Origin: Candidatus Lustribacter telmatis
Lineage (GTDB): Bacteria > Vulcanimicrobiota > Vulcanimicrobiia > Vulcanimicrobiales > Vulcanimicrobiaceae
NCBI GenBank assembly: GCA_003164045.1
Contig: PLRU01000046.1
Span: 1 to 64,000, forward strand
DNA: 64,000 nt
Direction of reading: 5' to 3'
The notes under the pieces are model-generated. The model saw only the letters and a list, made by a program, of their open reading frames with translations. It was not told where the DNA came from and did not search any database. This document shows, in pieces, positions 17,894-26,954 of the stretch; position 1 is the first letter of the stretch, and each line of letters starts with the position of its first letter. A program made the translations under genes and the position numbers.

Positions 17894-18565
17894 ATGGAAC
17901 ACCTGAGCAGCTTCTTTCACGCGTTGGTGATCCACTTCGGATACGCCGGGCTGTTCGTGGTGATGTTCCTCGGCAACATCGGCATGCCGACGGGCACGGA
18001 AATCGTGATGCCCAGCGCCGGTGCGCTTGCAGCGACGGGCCATCTGCCGAATGTCGGGCCGCTTCCGGCATGGACGATCGTCGGCGCGGTCGGCACGCTC
18101 GGCGAAGTGTGCGGCGGCTTGCTGCTCTATTACATCGGCTGGTACGGCGGGTTGCCGTTCGTGCAGCGGTACGGCAAGTACGTTCACTTTCGCGAACACG
18201 AACTCGAACGCGTGCACGCGTTCTATGAAAAGCACGGTCGCCCGATGGTGTTCTGGTGCCGGTTCATTCCGTTCGTGCGCGGCGTCGCCGCATTGCCGCC
18301 GGGCATCTCGCGGATGCCGAAGCGCTACTTCCTCACCTACACGGCACTCGGTTCGGCGATCTTTTGCTTCGGACTCGCCGGACTCGGCGACGAAGCCGGG
18401 CACAACGTCGATGCGATCACGGCGTACGTGCACGATTTTGCGCTGGCAATTGTCGGCGGCGTCGTCCTCGTCATCGTCGCGGCGATCGTGGTGTGGCGGA
18501 TCCGCCGCGCTAACCGGGCGCCAGCACCGCCAGCGGCGCAACGGCAAACGCCGAACTCGCCGTAA
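17894..18565 (+). CDS. DedA-family membrane protein
   Basis: 223 aa inner-membrane protein of the DedA/SNARE-associated family, implicated in lipid-carrier (undecaprenyl phosphate) flipping and envelope homeostasis. Family features: re-entrant segment FLGNIGMPTGTEIVMPSAG near residue 26, and the conserved FWCRFIPFVRGVAALPPG near 120 with the essential arginines. About four to five hydrophobic spans. GGGAG before ATG 17894 is a good RBS. The last 56 bp overlap the 3' end of treY on the other strand; the extra tail (PAPPAAQRQTPNSP) is encoded there. Confidence 0.88.
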   Translation: MEHLSSFFHALVIHFGYAGLFVVMFLGNIGMPTGTEIVMPSAGALAATGHLPNVGPLPAWTIVGAVGTLGEVCGGLLLYYIGWYGGLPFVQRYGKYVHFREHELERVHAFYEKHGRPMVFWCRFIPFVRGVAALPPGISRMPKRYFLTYTALGSAIFCFGLAGLGDEAGHNVDAITAYVHDFALAIVGGVVLVIVAAIVVWRIRRANRAPAPPAAQRQTPNSP

Positions 18566-21293
18566 TATCGCCGGCGGCATCCGTCGTGATGCTGCGCCCG
18601 TCGAGCACGTTGTGATAGACGGCATCCGGCCGTCCGAGGCTGATGCGTTCGTCGCCGTATGCTAACCGCAGGCCCCCGCGCACGTGCGCGCGGGCGAGGC
18701 GCGGCGCGGCGACGACGAGTTCGTCGCGCGCGAACGCGACCAGCGATGCCGCTCCGGCGCCGGTGATGTCGAGCGCGCGATAGGTTCCGCCCAAGAACGT
18801 CGCTGCGTGCGCGCGCCGCCACTGCAGCATGCGCCAGGTGACGTAGAGCTTGATGCGCCCATCGGGCCAGGCCTCGAGCAATTCGTCAAGCAGCGCGGCG
18901 CGGTCGTCGTCGCGCGCGGCGAATGCGCCGAGCATATCGCGCCGGCGATCGTAGTCGACGGCGCGGCGGTTATCCGGATCGACCAGCGAGAAATCCCACA
19001 GTTCGCAGCCTTGATAGATGTCGGGCACGCCGGGCACGGCGAGTTTCAATGCGACCTGCGCGAGTCCGTGCAGCGCCGCGACCGGCGCGAGTTGCGCCGT
19101 CAACGCACGGACGTCGCGAAAGAACGGCGTCTCGGGCGCCAAGGTGGTGCGCACGAACGCCTCGAGGGCATCTTCGTACCCGGCGTTACGGTCGGTCCAA
19201 CTCGTCCGAAGCTTCGCCTCGCGCGCCGCTTTGAGCGCGTAGGCGACGAGCCGGTCGACATACGCCGCGTGCTCGTCCGCGTCGATCGCTCCATCGCCAA
19301 GCCAGGTCGGCGGCAGCGTGCCGACGACGGTTTGGTAGAACAAGAATTCATCGACCGGGCTCGGCGCGCCGTCGCTCGCGTGCTGGGCTGCGTTCATGCG
19401 CGACCAGCGCGCCACGCCGCGGCTCCATTCGGGTGCAAACTCGGTCAGCGCGGCAATGCGCAAGCGCGTATCCTCGCCGCGTTTGTGATCGTGCGTTGCT
19501 GTCGCGAGCATCGCGTGCGGATGGGTGCGTGCGCGCTCGGCGTTGGCGGCGTGGAATTCGTCGAGCGACCGGCCGAAGCGCGCCGGCTCGCCGCCGACCT
19601 CGTTGAGCGCAACGAGCCGCACGTAGCGGTAGAACGCGGTGTCTTCGAGCGACTTCGCGCTGACGGGACCGGTGTATTGCTGGAAGCGCATCGCGAAGCG
19701 CAGCACTTCGGTTCGGTCGTACGTCGCGCCGGGCCGCGCGATGAGCTGCGCGCTGAGCGCGTCGCGAATGAAATCGAACACGGCGTCGTCGGGGAACTCG
19801 CTGCGGGCGCGGGCGGCGGCGACGGCGGCATCGATCACGCGCTGGTCGTCGGGCTCGATCGCATCGTCGAGGACGTAGGTCCGGTAGACCGGGAACATCG
19901 CGATGACCTCGATCAGCGTGCGCCGCAGGCCGAGGCTGGTGAAGTCGCGCGAACGGCGATCGGAGTGCGCGATGCGAACGAGCCCGTCGATCAGCACGCT
20001 CAGTTCGCTGGCGAGATCGATCCGCATGACGCGGCGCTTCGCCTCGTAGGCTTCGTCCGCGAACGTCGTCATGCGTCCGGTGACGCGCCGGTAGATGCGA
20101 TCGAAGCCACGTTCCGCATCGCGATCGATGAAGATGCCCGCGACGAGGTTCATGAAGTCATAGCCGGTCGTCCCGGCGACGCGCCAGTCCGGCCGTAGCC
20201 GTTCGGCGCCGAGGAGAATCTTCTCGACCACGAGATAGAGCGGCTGCCCGAGTGCGGCGGAGCGGTCGACGAGCAGGTTCGCGTAGCCGCCGGGATTGTA
20301 GAGCCCGTCGATGTGATCGATGCGCAGGCCCTGGATGCGTTCGTCGGCGATCATCGCGAAGACGAGCTCGTGCGTGCGCGCGAGTACCTCAGCATCCTCC
20401 ACGCGCAGACCGGCCAGATCGTTTATGTCGAAGAAGCGCCGGTAGTTGATCTCGTCCGACGAAACGCGCCAGTACGCCAGCCGGTAATGCTGCGCGCCGG
20501 CGAGCGCATCGAGCCGGTCGGGATCGGTGACGAAGGCGGCGCAGCCGTCGGCGAGGGCGCGGGCGAATGCCGGCGCGGCGGCCACGCGATCGGCGAGTTC
20601 GCGCTGCAAGGCCGAAGCGCGATCGCGCATCGCCGTGCGCTTTACCGCTTCGCGCGGCCGCCCGCGCAGCGCTGAGAACGAGGCGCCGAGTTCGCGCAGC
20701 ACGGCCGCAATTTCGGGCGGCGCGTCCTGCGCGGCATACGTCAGCACCAGGCCGTAGGTCGGCGGCGCGAGCGGAAAGAGATGGTCGAAGTAGTGCAGCG
20801 TCAGCGCGTCGGTCGGGGCGTCGAACGTGACGGTGAGCTCGCCGCGTTCGACGACGCTGCCGTAGTGGTCGCCCAGCACCGGCAGCACGACTTTGCCGCG
20901 GCCGATCGAATTCTTGCGCCATTCGATGTCGAAGAAGTGGCTGTACGGCGAGAGCGCGCCCCAGGTGAGGATGTCGTACCACCACGGATTATCGGTGCCG
21001 ATGCCCATGTGGTTGGGCACGAAGTCGACCAGATGCCCCATGCCGCGCGCATGCAGCGCGTCGATCATCGCGCGATGCTCGGCCTCGTCGCCGATCTCGG
21101 GGTTGAAGCGCGTGTGATCGACCACGTCGTAACCGTGCTCGCTGCCGGGCCGCGCGCGAAAATACGGCGAGGCGTAGAGATGCCCGATCCCGAGCGCGTC
21201 GAGATACGGCACGATCCGTTCGCCGTCGGTGAAACGGAAACGCGGACCGAACTGGACGCGGTAGGTCGAGAGCGGAACCGCCTCGATCCTCAC
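18510..21293 (-). CDS. treY: Malto-oligosyltrehalose synthase TreY
   Basis: GH13 enzyme that isomerises the reducing-end alpha-1,4 bond of malto-oligosaccharides to an alpha,alpha-1,1 bond, giving maltooligosyl-trehalose for TreZ. It opens with PLSTYRVQFGPRFRF and has the catalytic regions LVDFVPNHMG, IQGLRIDHIDGLYNPGGY (nucleophile Asp), YLVVEKIL (acid Glu) and TATHDHKRGEDTRLR, and ends with VPDIYQGCELW. GTG 21293 overlaps the treZ stop as GTGA and gives 927 aa; an open frame extends 12 codons further up into treZ but has no homology. It is the last gene of the leftward carotenoid/trehalose run. Confidence 0.94.
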   Translation of the reverse strand: MRIEAVPLSTYRVQFGPRFRFTDGERIVPYLDALGIGHLYASPYFRARPGSEHGYDVVDHTRFNPEIGDEAEHRAMIDALHARGMGHLVDFVPNHMGIGTDNPWWYDILTWGALSPYSHFFDIEWRKNSIGRGKVVLPVLGDHYGSVVERGELTVTFDAPTDALTLHYFDHLFPLAPPTYGLVLTYAAQDAPPEIAAVLRELGASFSALRGRPREAVKRTAMRDRASALQRELADRVAAAPAFARALADGCAAFVTDPDRLDALAGAQHYRLAYWRVSSDEINYRRFFDINDLAGLRVEDAEVLARTHELVFAMIADERIQGLRIDHIDGLYNPGGYANLLVDRSAALGQPLYLVVEKILLGAERLRPDWRVAGTTGYDFMNLVAGIFIDRDAERGFDRIYRRVTGRMTTFADEAYEAKRRVMRIDLASELSVLIDGLVRIAHSDRRSRDFTSLGLRRTLIEVIAMFPVYRTYVLDDAIEPDDQRVIDAAVAAARARSEFPDDAVFDFIRDALSAQLIARPGATYDRTEVLRFAMRFQQYTGPVSAKSLEDTAFYRYVRLVALNEVGGEPARFGRSLDEFHAANAERARTHPHAMLATATHDHKRGEDTRLRIAALTEFAPEWSRGVARWSRMNAAQHASDGAPSPVDEFLFYQTVVGTLPPTWLGDGAIDADEHAAYVDRLVAYALKAAREAKLRTSWTDRNAGYEDALEAFVRTTLAPETPFFRDVRALTAQLAPVAALHGLAQVALKLAVPGVPDIYQGCELWDFSLVDPDNRRAVDYDRRRDMLGAFAARDDDRAALLDELLEAWPDGRIKLYVTWRMLQWRRAHAATFLGGTYRALDITGAGAASLVAFARDELVVAAPRLARAHVRGGLRLAYGDERISLGRPDAVYHNVLDGRSITTDAAGDITASSAFAVAPLAVLAPG

Positions 21294-23062
21294 GTTCGGG
21301 CCCAGCGGACCGCCCAAGCCGGCGCGCATCCGGCGTGATACGTTTCACCGTGCGTTGCGTAGAACGTCTCGCCCGCAAGGCGGTCGGGGAATCCATTCAC
21401 CGCGTCGGGCGAGAGGTTGGCATCGGCGTGCAGCGCGCCGTCGGTAAGTTGCCAGCGCAGCGTTAAGCCGTACGCGCCGATGCGTTCGCAAACGGCGTCG
21501 CTGCCGCGCACGTTCGCGACGAACGGGATGACGTTTTGGGCGCGCGCGCGCAAAAGTGCCGTCGTGAAGGCGAGGGCGGCGGCATGTTGCGGGGCGTCGC
21601 GTTCTTCCCAGCGCAAGCGCGACGCTTGGAACGTCGTCACGGCGGCCGGATCCGGAATCGTCGCACGCACCGCGGCATCGGCGAATTGTGGAAACGCTTC
21701 GAACTCGCGCCGGCGGCCCGCGGTGACGAGCTTCGCGAGGTTCGGTTCGAAATCGCAGAAGAAGAGGAACGGCGTCGATGCCGCCCACTCTTCACCCATG
21801 AAGAGCATCGGCGGTGAGGGGACGAGGAAGATGAGCGCCGCTAGTGCGCGCAGGACTTCGGGTACGGTGAGCTGCCCGAGGCGTTCGCCGAACGCGCGGT
21901 TCCCGATCTGGTCGTGGTTCTGCAGGAACGAAACGAAGGCGGAGAGTGGAAAGCGCGCGCTCGGCAAACCGCGCGGTTTACCACCCCGGTGTTCGGAGGC
22001 CTCGCCTTGATAGGCGAAACCCGTTGCCAGTGCCCGGCCGAGCCGGCCCACGGGATCCTCCGCGTAATCGCGATAGTAGCCCGCGATCTCGCCGGTCGCG
22101 ATCACGTGCGCGCAGTGATGTACGTCGTCGTTCCACTGCGCGTCATAACCAGCGTCGAGCAGCGTTACGTCGTTGAAGTCGTTCTCGACGACGAGCGCAA
22201 CGTGCCGTTCGCGCTCGCACGCCGCCAGCGCCGTGGCGCGCACTTCGCTGAGAAATGACGGCGTCTTCGGGTCGACGATCGCGTGCGTTGCGTCCAAGCG
22301 CAGGCCGTCGAACCGGTAAACGCTTAGCCAGTAGGCCGCGTTCTCGGCAAAGTATGCGCGAACGTCGGGAACCGTCACGTCGATCGCAGCGCCCCACGGC
22401 GTATGCCCTGCCTCGTTGAAGAACGCCGGCGCGATGCCGTGCAGATAGTTGCCTTCAGGCCCGAAGTGGTTGTAGACGACGTCGAGCAGAACCGCCATGC
22501 CGTGCGCGTGCGCGGCGGCGATGAAGCGCTTGAGATCGTCGGGCCGGCCGTAGCCCGCGTACGGTGCGTACGGAAGCACGCCGTCGTAGCCCCAATTGCG
22601 CGCGCCGGGAAACGCGGCGATCGGCATCAGTTCGATCGCGGTTACGCCGAGGCCGGCGAGATCGCGCAGTTTGTGCACCGCCGCGTCGTAGGTGCCGTCG
22701 AATGTAAACGTGCCGACGTGCAGTTCGTAGATCACGTGTTCGTGCCACGGCCGGCCGTGCCAATCGTCGTTCGGCCAGGCGAAGTGCGGAACGATGATTT
22801 CGCTAGCTTCGTGCACGCCGTCGGGCTGAAAACGCGATCCGGGATCGGGAATCGGCCGGCCGCCGTCGGCGGAAAACGCATAGCGCGAGCCGGCATGGGC
22901 CTTCGGATCGTCCACGGCAAACCAGTCACCGCTGCGCTCCATCGCAAGGGTCCGGCCGTCGATGAGCGCGTCCACGGCTTTGGCCGCCGGTGCATAGAGG
23001 CGCAAACGAAAACCGTGCTCGAGCGCGAGCGGCCCGAACCGGCCGGTGTAGGCGAGCGTCAT
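21290..23062 (-). CDS. treZ: Malto-oligosyltrehalose trehalohydrolase TreZ
   Basis: GH13 enzyme releasing trehalose from the product of TreY. The N-terminal beta domain (FGPLALEHGFRLRLYAP) is followed by the barrel: ELHVGTFT, IELMPIAAFPGARNWGYDG, LLDVVYNHFGPEGNY, FDGLRLDATHAI (nucleophile Asp), LVVENDF (acid Glu) and FLQNHDQIGNRAFG. The C-terminal part contains PPMLFMGEEWAAST. 590 aa is normal. ATG 23062 overlaps the upstream stop by ATGA; the stop overlaps the treY GTG. Confidence 0.95.
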   Translation of the reverse strand: MTLAYTGRFGPLALEHGFRLRLYAPAAKAVDALIDGRTLAMERSGDWFAVDDPKAHAGSRYAFSADGGRPIPDPGSRFQPDGVHEASEIIVPHFAWPNDDWHGRPWHEHVIYELHVGTFTFDGTYDAAVHKLRDLAGLGVTAIELMPIAAFPGARNWGYDGVLPYAPYAGYGRPDDLKRFIAAAHAHGMAVLLDVVYNHFGPEGNYLHGIAPAFFNEAGHTPWGAAIDVTVPDVRAYFAENAAYWLSVYRFDGLRLDATHAIVDPKTPSFLSEVRATALAACERERHVALVVENDFNDVTLLDAGYDAQWNDDVHHCAHVIATGEIAGYYRDYAEDPVGRLGRALATGFAYQGEASEHRGGKPRGLPSARFPLSAFVSFLQNHDQIGNRAFGERLGQLTVPEVLRALAALIFLVPSPPMLFMGEEWAASTPFLFFCDFEPNLAKLVTAGRRREFEAFPQFADAAVRATIPDPAAVTTFQASRLRWEERDAPQHAAALAFTTALLRARAQNVIPFVANVRGSDAVCERIGAYGLTLRWQLTDGALHADANLSPDAVNGFPDRLAGETFYATHGETYHAGCAPAWAVRWART

Positions 23063-26000
23063 GACGATGCGGCAACCTCGGAGCGTTCGAAGATGCGGGT
23101 GAATTCCGCATACAGATCGCGCATCCGCTCCGGCCGCGCGTGGGCTTGGTAGACGATCGCTTCGAGCGTGGCGCGCACGAGAAAAATATCGACAAGTCCG
23201 CGCACGTTCTCGCGCTCGTAGGGCGTGCCGAGCTCGCGAGCATGCTCGAGATAGCTGCGGGCAAACGTCGTGGCCGCTGCCCGCACGAGCGGCTGCAGCG
23301 CGGGCGCGACTCCGGCGGCATCGACCGTCGGATCGGTCGCCACGTCGAACGCAGCGGCGGCCGCCACTTCATCGAGCGAGCGGATCATCGTCGCAACGTC
23401 GGCAAACGGCGACGTGCGCCGGCGCCGCTGCGTTGCCGGCCGGGCCGCTTCGCCGACGCCCGGATCGATGATGAGCACGTCGCTTTCGGTGGCGAGGACG
23501 CGCCCGAGATGGAAGTCACCGTGAACGCGCATCGCGAGTGCGCCCACGAGCGGAGCATCGGCGATAAATCGCTCGATCTGCGCGCGCAGTGCGAGCGCGG
23601 CCAGTGCCTCGGGGCTGCGATCGCGCGAGATTTGAGCGAAGCCGCGCTCGGCCAGATCGCGCAACTCGCTCTGCAGCGTCGCGGCGTCCTCCGCCGTAAA
23701 TGCACGTGGCGCAAAGTCGGGATGATCGGAGCGCGCGAGCAGCGCGTGCATGTCGGCCAATCGCCGGCCCGCAAGTCCGAGGATACGATCGATCGGCGTG
23801 GCATCATCGGCCGCGACTTGGAGCGAGCGCATGAACATCTTATGCAAAACGTCCCAGCCGCTGCCTTGCGCCAGAATGTAGCGGCGCGCAAGTCCGACGC
23901 CGACCTCGCCGCCGCCGGTCGCGCGGTAGGTGAACGTTCCGAGCAGCGGAGCCGTGTGCGTGAAGTTCGCATCGTGCAGAAAGCGTGCCAGCTCGATTGC
24001 CGGATTCGTTCCGCGCACCGTGCGGCGATAGAGCGTGAGCAGCACCGTTTCGCCGATGACCGCGGAGAGCCGCCGGTCGCCGGATTGCGGGCGGCGCAGG
24101 TTGTTCTCATCGGCGATTGCGAGCGACTGCAAACTCCACGTTGGTTCGCAGTACAGCGCACCGCCGGCGCCCGCGAACAACGTGTTGTTGCGGACGGCAT
24201 CGAAGAGTCCGCGCCAGAGGCGATCGTCGATGCCGGCGTCGAGCAGGAGCCCTTCGCGCGGCCCGGTCCGCGTTTTTGCGAACGCGGCGCGCAGCATCGG
24301 CAGCGGCCACTCGCCGTCGGCGTGCGCGAGTTCGAGCGGTAAGATCAGGGCCTCGTCGTTGGTTGAGACGCCGAGGATCGCCAACGCCGGCGATTCGTCG
24401 CCCGTACCGAGCGGGACGATATCGTTCAGCGCAATCGGCGTGGGCTGGAGTCCCGGCGCGAGCAGTTGACGCACGGAGAGGACGGACGGCAGCACATCGC
24501 GCTCGAGGGTCGAACGTGCCGGCTCGCTCAAGAGGCTCGCGCGTCCGCGCGGCAATACGACCGTGATGAATTCCGGCGGTTGCGGCGTCGCCGCTTCGGG
24601 TGCTACCGGCGCGTCGGTTGCCGCCGCAAGCACGAACCAGAAAAACGCGTGGCCGTGCAGCGTGATGACGTAGCGGTCGTCGACGATCGGCGGAAACGCA
24701 CTCCAGCCGATCATTTCGACGGGCGTCCTTCCGCTGAAGCGCGAGAGGTCGAGCGAGACGGCTTGCGAGGTGCGCGCCATATTCGCCACGCAGAGCACGA
24801 CCTCGCCTTCGAAATCGCGCACGTAGGCCGCGATGTGGCGATTGTCGGGATGTAAGAACGTGATGCTGCCGCGACCGAATACGCGGTGCGCCTGGCGCAC
24901 GCCGATGACGCGGCGCATCCACTGCAGCAACGACGACGTACTGCGTTCTTGGGCCTCGGCGTTGGTCGAGGCGTAGCCGTACACCGGATCCATGATCGGC
25001 GGCAAAAACAGCCGCTGCGTATCGGCGCGCGAGAAACCGCCGTTGCGATCGGCCGACCATTGCATCGGCGTGCGCACGCCGTCGCGGTCGCCGAGATAGA
25101 TGTTGTCGCCCATCCCGATCTCGTCGCCGTAATAGATGATCGGCGTTCCCGGCATCGAGAGCAGCAGGCTCGTCATCAGTTCGATCTTGCGCCGGTCGTT
25201 CTCCATCAGCGGTGCGAGCCGGCGCCGGATGCCGACGTTCACGCGCGCTCGCGTTTCTCGCGCGTAAACGCTGTACATGAACGCGCGTTCGCGGTCGGTA
25301 ACCATTTCCAGCGTCAGCTCGTCGTGGTTGCGCAAGAAGATCGCCCACTGACAGTTGGCCGGAATCTGCGGCGTTTGGCGCATGATGTCGTAGAGCGGGT
25401 AGCGGTCTTCCTCGGCGATCGACATGAACATGCGCGGCATCAGCGGGAAGTGGAACGCCATCTGACACTCATCGCCGTCGCCGAAATACGCGTTGACGTC
25501 TTCGGGCCACTGGTTCGCTTCGGCGAGCAGCAGACGATCGGGGAATTCCGCATCGAGAATCGCGCGCAAGCGCTTGAGGATGTCGTGCGTTTCGGGCAGG
25601 TTCTCGCTCGTCGTGCCTTCACGTTCGCAGAGATACGGCACGGCGTCGAGGCGCATGCCGTCGATGCCCATCGCGAACCAGAAGCGCATCACGTCGGCGA
25701 TCGCGTCGAACACCGGCGGATGATCGAAGTTCAGGTCCGGCTGGTGGCTGAAGAAGCGGTGCCAGCAATATTGTCCGGCGACCGGATCCCAGGCCCAATT
25801 CGAGGTTTCCGTGTCGGTGAAGATGATCCGCGTGCCGGCATACGTTTCGGGTGAATCGCTCCACACGTAAAACTTGCGGTAGAACGAATCGCGCGGTGCG
25901 TGGCGCGCCCGTTGAAACCACGGATGCTGGTCGGAGGTGTGGTTGACCACGAGTTCGGTGATGATCCGCAAACCGAGTTTGTGCGCGGCCCGGATGAACG

Positions 26001-26259
26001 TGCGCACGTCGCGCAGCGTGCCGTATGAGGGATGCACGCCCTTGTACTCGGCGATGTCGTAGCCGTCATCGCGTAGCGGCGAGGGATAGAACGGCAAGAG
26101 CCAGATCGCGGTCGCGCCCAGCTCTTTGATGTAGGGCAGCTTCTCGATCAGGCCGGCGAAATCACCGATGCCGTCGCCATTGCCGTCGGCGTATGCCTTG
26201 ACGTGCAATTGATAGATGACGGCGTCCTTATACCAGAGAGACGGCTGCGTGAGCTCCAC
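23059..26259 (-). CDS. treS: Trehalose synthase-maltokinase fusion (TreS-Mak)
   Basis: 1066 aa bifunctional protein. Residues 1-550 are TreS, which interconverts maltose and trehalose: WYKDAVIYQLHVKAYADGNG, then the catalytic Asp in GIDGMRLDAVPYL, Glu in LLLAEANQWPEDV and LRNHDELT. Residues 570-1066 are a maltokinase (Pep2/Mak) that makes maltose-1-phosphate; the kinase loop is VHGDFHLGRVL (912-922). The following Mg-binding motif reads IIDPGVGEAARP (Asp932) where Mak proteins usually have IDFEGEP, so kinase activity should be tested. TreS-Mak usually feeds GlgE; no glgE is in this window. ATG 26259 is close to the WYKDAV homology. Confidence 0.93.
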   Translation of the reverse strand: MELTQPSLWYKDAVIYQLHVKAYADGNGDGIGDFAGLIEKLPYIKELGATAIWLLPFYPSPLRDDGYDIAEYKGVHPSYGTLRDVRTFIRAAHKLGLRIITELVVNHTSDQHPWFQRARHAPRDSFYRKFYVWSDSPETYAGTRIIFTDTETSNWAWDPVAGQYCWHRFFSHQPDLNFDHPPVFDAIADVMRFWFAMGIDGMRLDAVPYLCEREGTTSENLPETHDILKRLRAILDAEFPDRLLLAEANQWPEDVNAYFGDGDECQMAFHFPLMPRMFMSIAEEDRYPLYDIMRQTPQIPANCQWAIFLRNHDELTLEMVTDRERAFMYSVYARETRARVNVGIRRRLAPLMENDRRKIELMTSLLLSMPGTPIIYYGDEIGMGDNIYLGDRDGVRTPMQWSADRNGGFSRADTQRLFLPPIMDPVYGYASTNAEAQERSTSSLLQWMRRVIGVRQAHRVFGRGSITFLHPDNRHIAAYVRDFEGEVVLCVANMARTSQAVSLDLSRFSGRTPVEMIGWSAFPPIVDDRYVITLHGHAFFWFVLAAATDAPVAPEAATPQPPEFITVVLPRGRASLLSEPARSTLERDVLPSVLSVRQLLAPGLQPTPIALNDIVPLGTGDESPALAILGVSTNDEALILPLELAHADGEWPLPMLRAAFAKTRTGPREGLLLDAGIDDRLWRGLFDAVRNNTLFAGAGGALYCEPTWSLQSLAIADENNLRRPQSGDRRLSAVIGETVLLTLYRRTVRGTNPAIELARFLHDANFTHTAPLLGTFTYRATGGGEVGVGLARRYILAQGSGWDVLHKMFMRSLQVAADDATPIDRILGLAGRRLADMHALLARSDHPDFAPRAFTAEDAATLQSELRDLAERGFAQISRDRSPEALAALALRAQIERFIADAPLVGALAMRVHGDFHLGRVLATESDVLIIDPGVGEAARPATQRRRRTSPFADVATMIRSLDEVAAAAAFDVATDPTVDAAGVAPALQPLVRAAATTFARSYLEHARELGTPYERENVRGLVDIFLVRATLEAIVYQAHARPERMRDLYAEFTRIFERSEVAASS

Positions 26260-26291
26260 CAGGGGCTATCGTACCCCGGCGAGCCGCATTT

Positions 26292-26954
26292 CTACCCGGG
26301 TGCGACCGTCCGGGCTGCAGCGGCGCGGCGAGCGCGGGTGTAGAGGACCGTCCACGCCAGGATGCTGCCGATGGCGACGACGGAGATGACGGGCGAAGCG
26401 GCTGTAGCCATGGCGATCGGCAGTATCATCGCGATGACGACGCGCGCCCCCGCCTCGATCAAGAGCCCGGCACCCCAAACCAGCGTGATCAGGCGAAACG
26501 CTCTCCGCGCGGCGGGTCGTTCCCACAGCGCTTCGCTCGCCGCGCGCGCCGCCGGGTCGGCGCCGGCGAGGTCGAGGTTGAGGCGGTAGATCAAGGGCCG
26601 CGGCGTTGCCAGCGAACCGAGGAACAGCAAGCCGAACACGCACGTGAACAGCGAGTCTTTGAGCAGCGCGAAAATGGCGTTGCCGGTGGCGAACGAGAGC
26701 CCGAAGCCGGTGACGATACCGATCAGCGACACGATCGCGATGATGCCGACACGTTTGGTCTTCACCGCTTCGTACACCATCTCACCGAGCGGAAACACCG
26801 TTGCAACGGCGAGGGCGATCAGCGGCGAGACGCCGTGGCGCAGCAATACCTGAATCGCGATCAGCGGGAGGACGAGACTGACGCCGAGCGTGCGGTACAA
26901 ACCGCTGAAACGCGTCGGGCCCGGCGGTTTAGCTGCGGGTGGCATCAGCGGCAA
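26292..26954 (-). CDS. Multi-pass membrane protein (VC0807-like)
   Basis: 220 aa with about five hydrophobic spans (for example LGVSLVLPLIAIQVLL, PLIALAVATVFPLG, VGIIAIVSLIGIVTGFGLSF and LITLVWGAGLLIEAGARV). The layout and the LFTCVFGLLFLGSL/RPLIY region resemble VC0807-family proteins (septation-protein-A-like), whose function is unknown. The start at 26954 overlaps the carotenoid oxygenase 3' end by 26 nt; a second ATG at 26945 is also possible. It sits 32 nt before treS, linking the oxygenase to the trehalose genes in one run. Confidence 0.65.
   Translation of the reverse strand: MPLMPPAAKPPGPTRFSGLYRTLGVSLVLPLIAIQVLLRHGVSPLIALAVATVFPLGEMVYEAVKTKRVGIIAIVSLIGIVTGFGLSFATGNAIFALLKDSLFTCVFGLLFLGSLATPRPLIYRLNLDLAGADPAARAASEALWERPAARRAFRLITLVWGAGLLIEAGARVVIAMILPIAMATAASPVISVVAIGSILAWTVLYTRARRAAAARTVAPG

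Noticed and set aside
18684-20198. 504-codon plus-strand frame opposite treY
   Set aside because: Antisense shadow of an unmistakable TreY; no motif and Arg/Ala/Gly-biased.
23140-24342. 400-codon plus-strand frame opposite the TreS-Mak fusion
   Set aside because: Shadow of the kinase part, whose motifs are clear on the minus strand.
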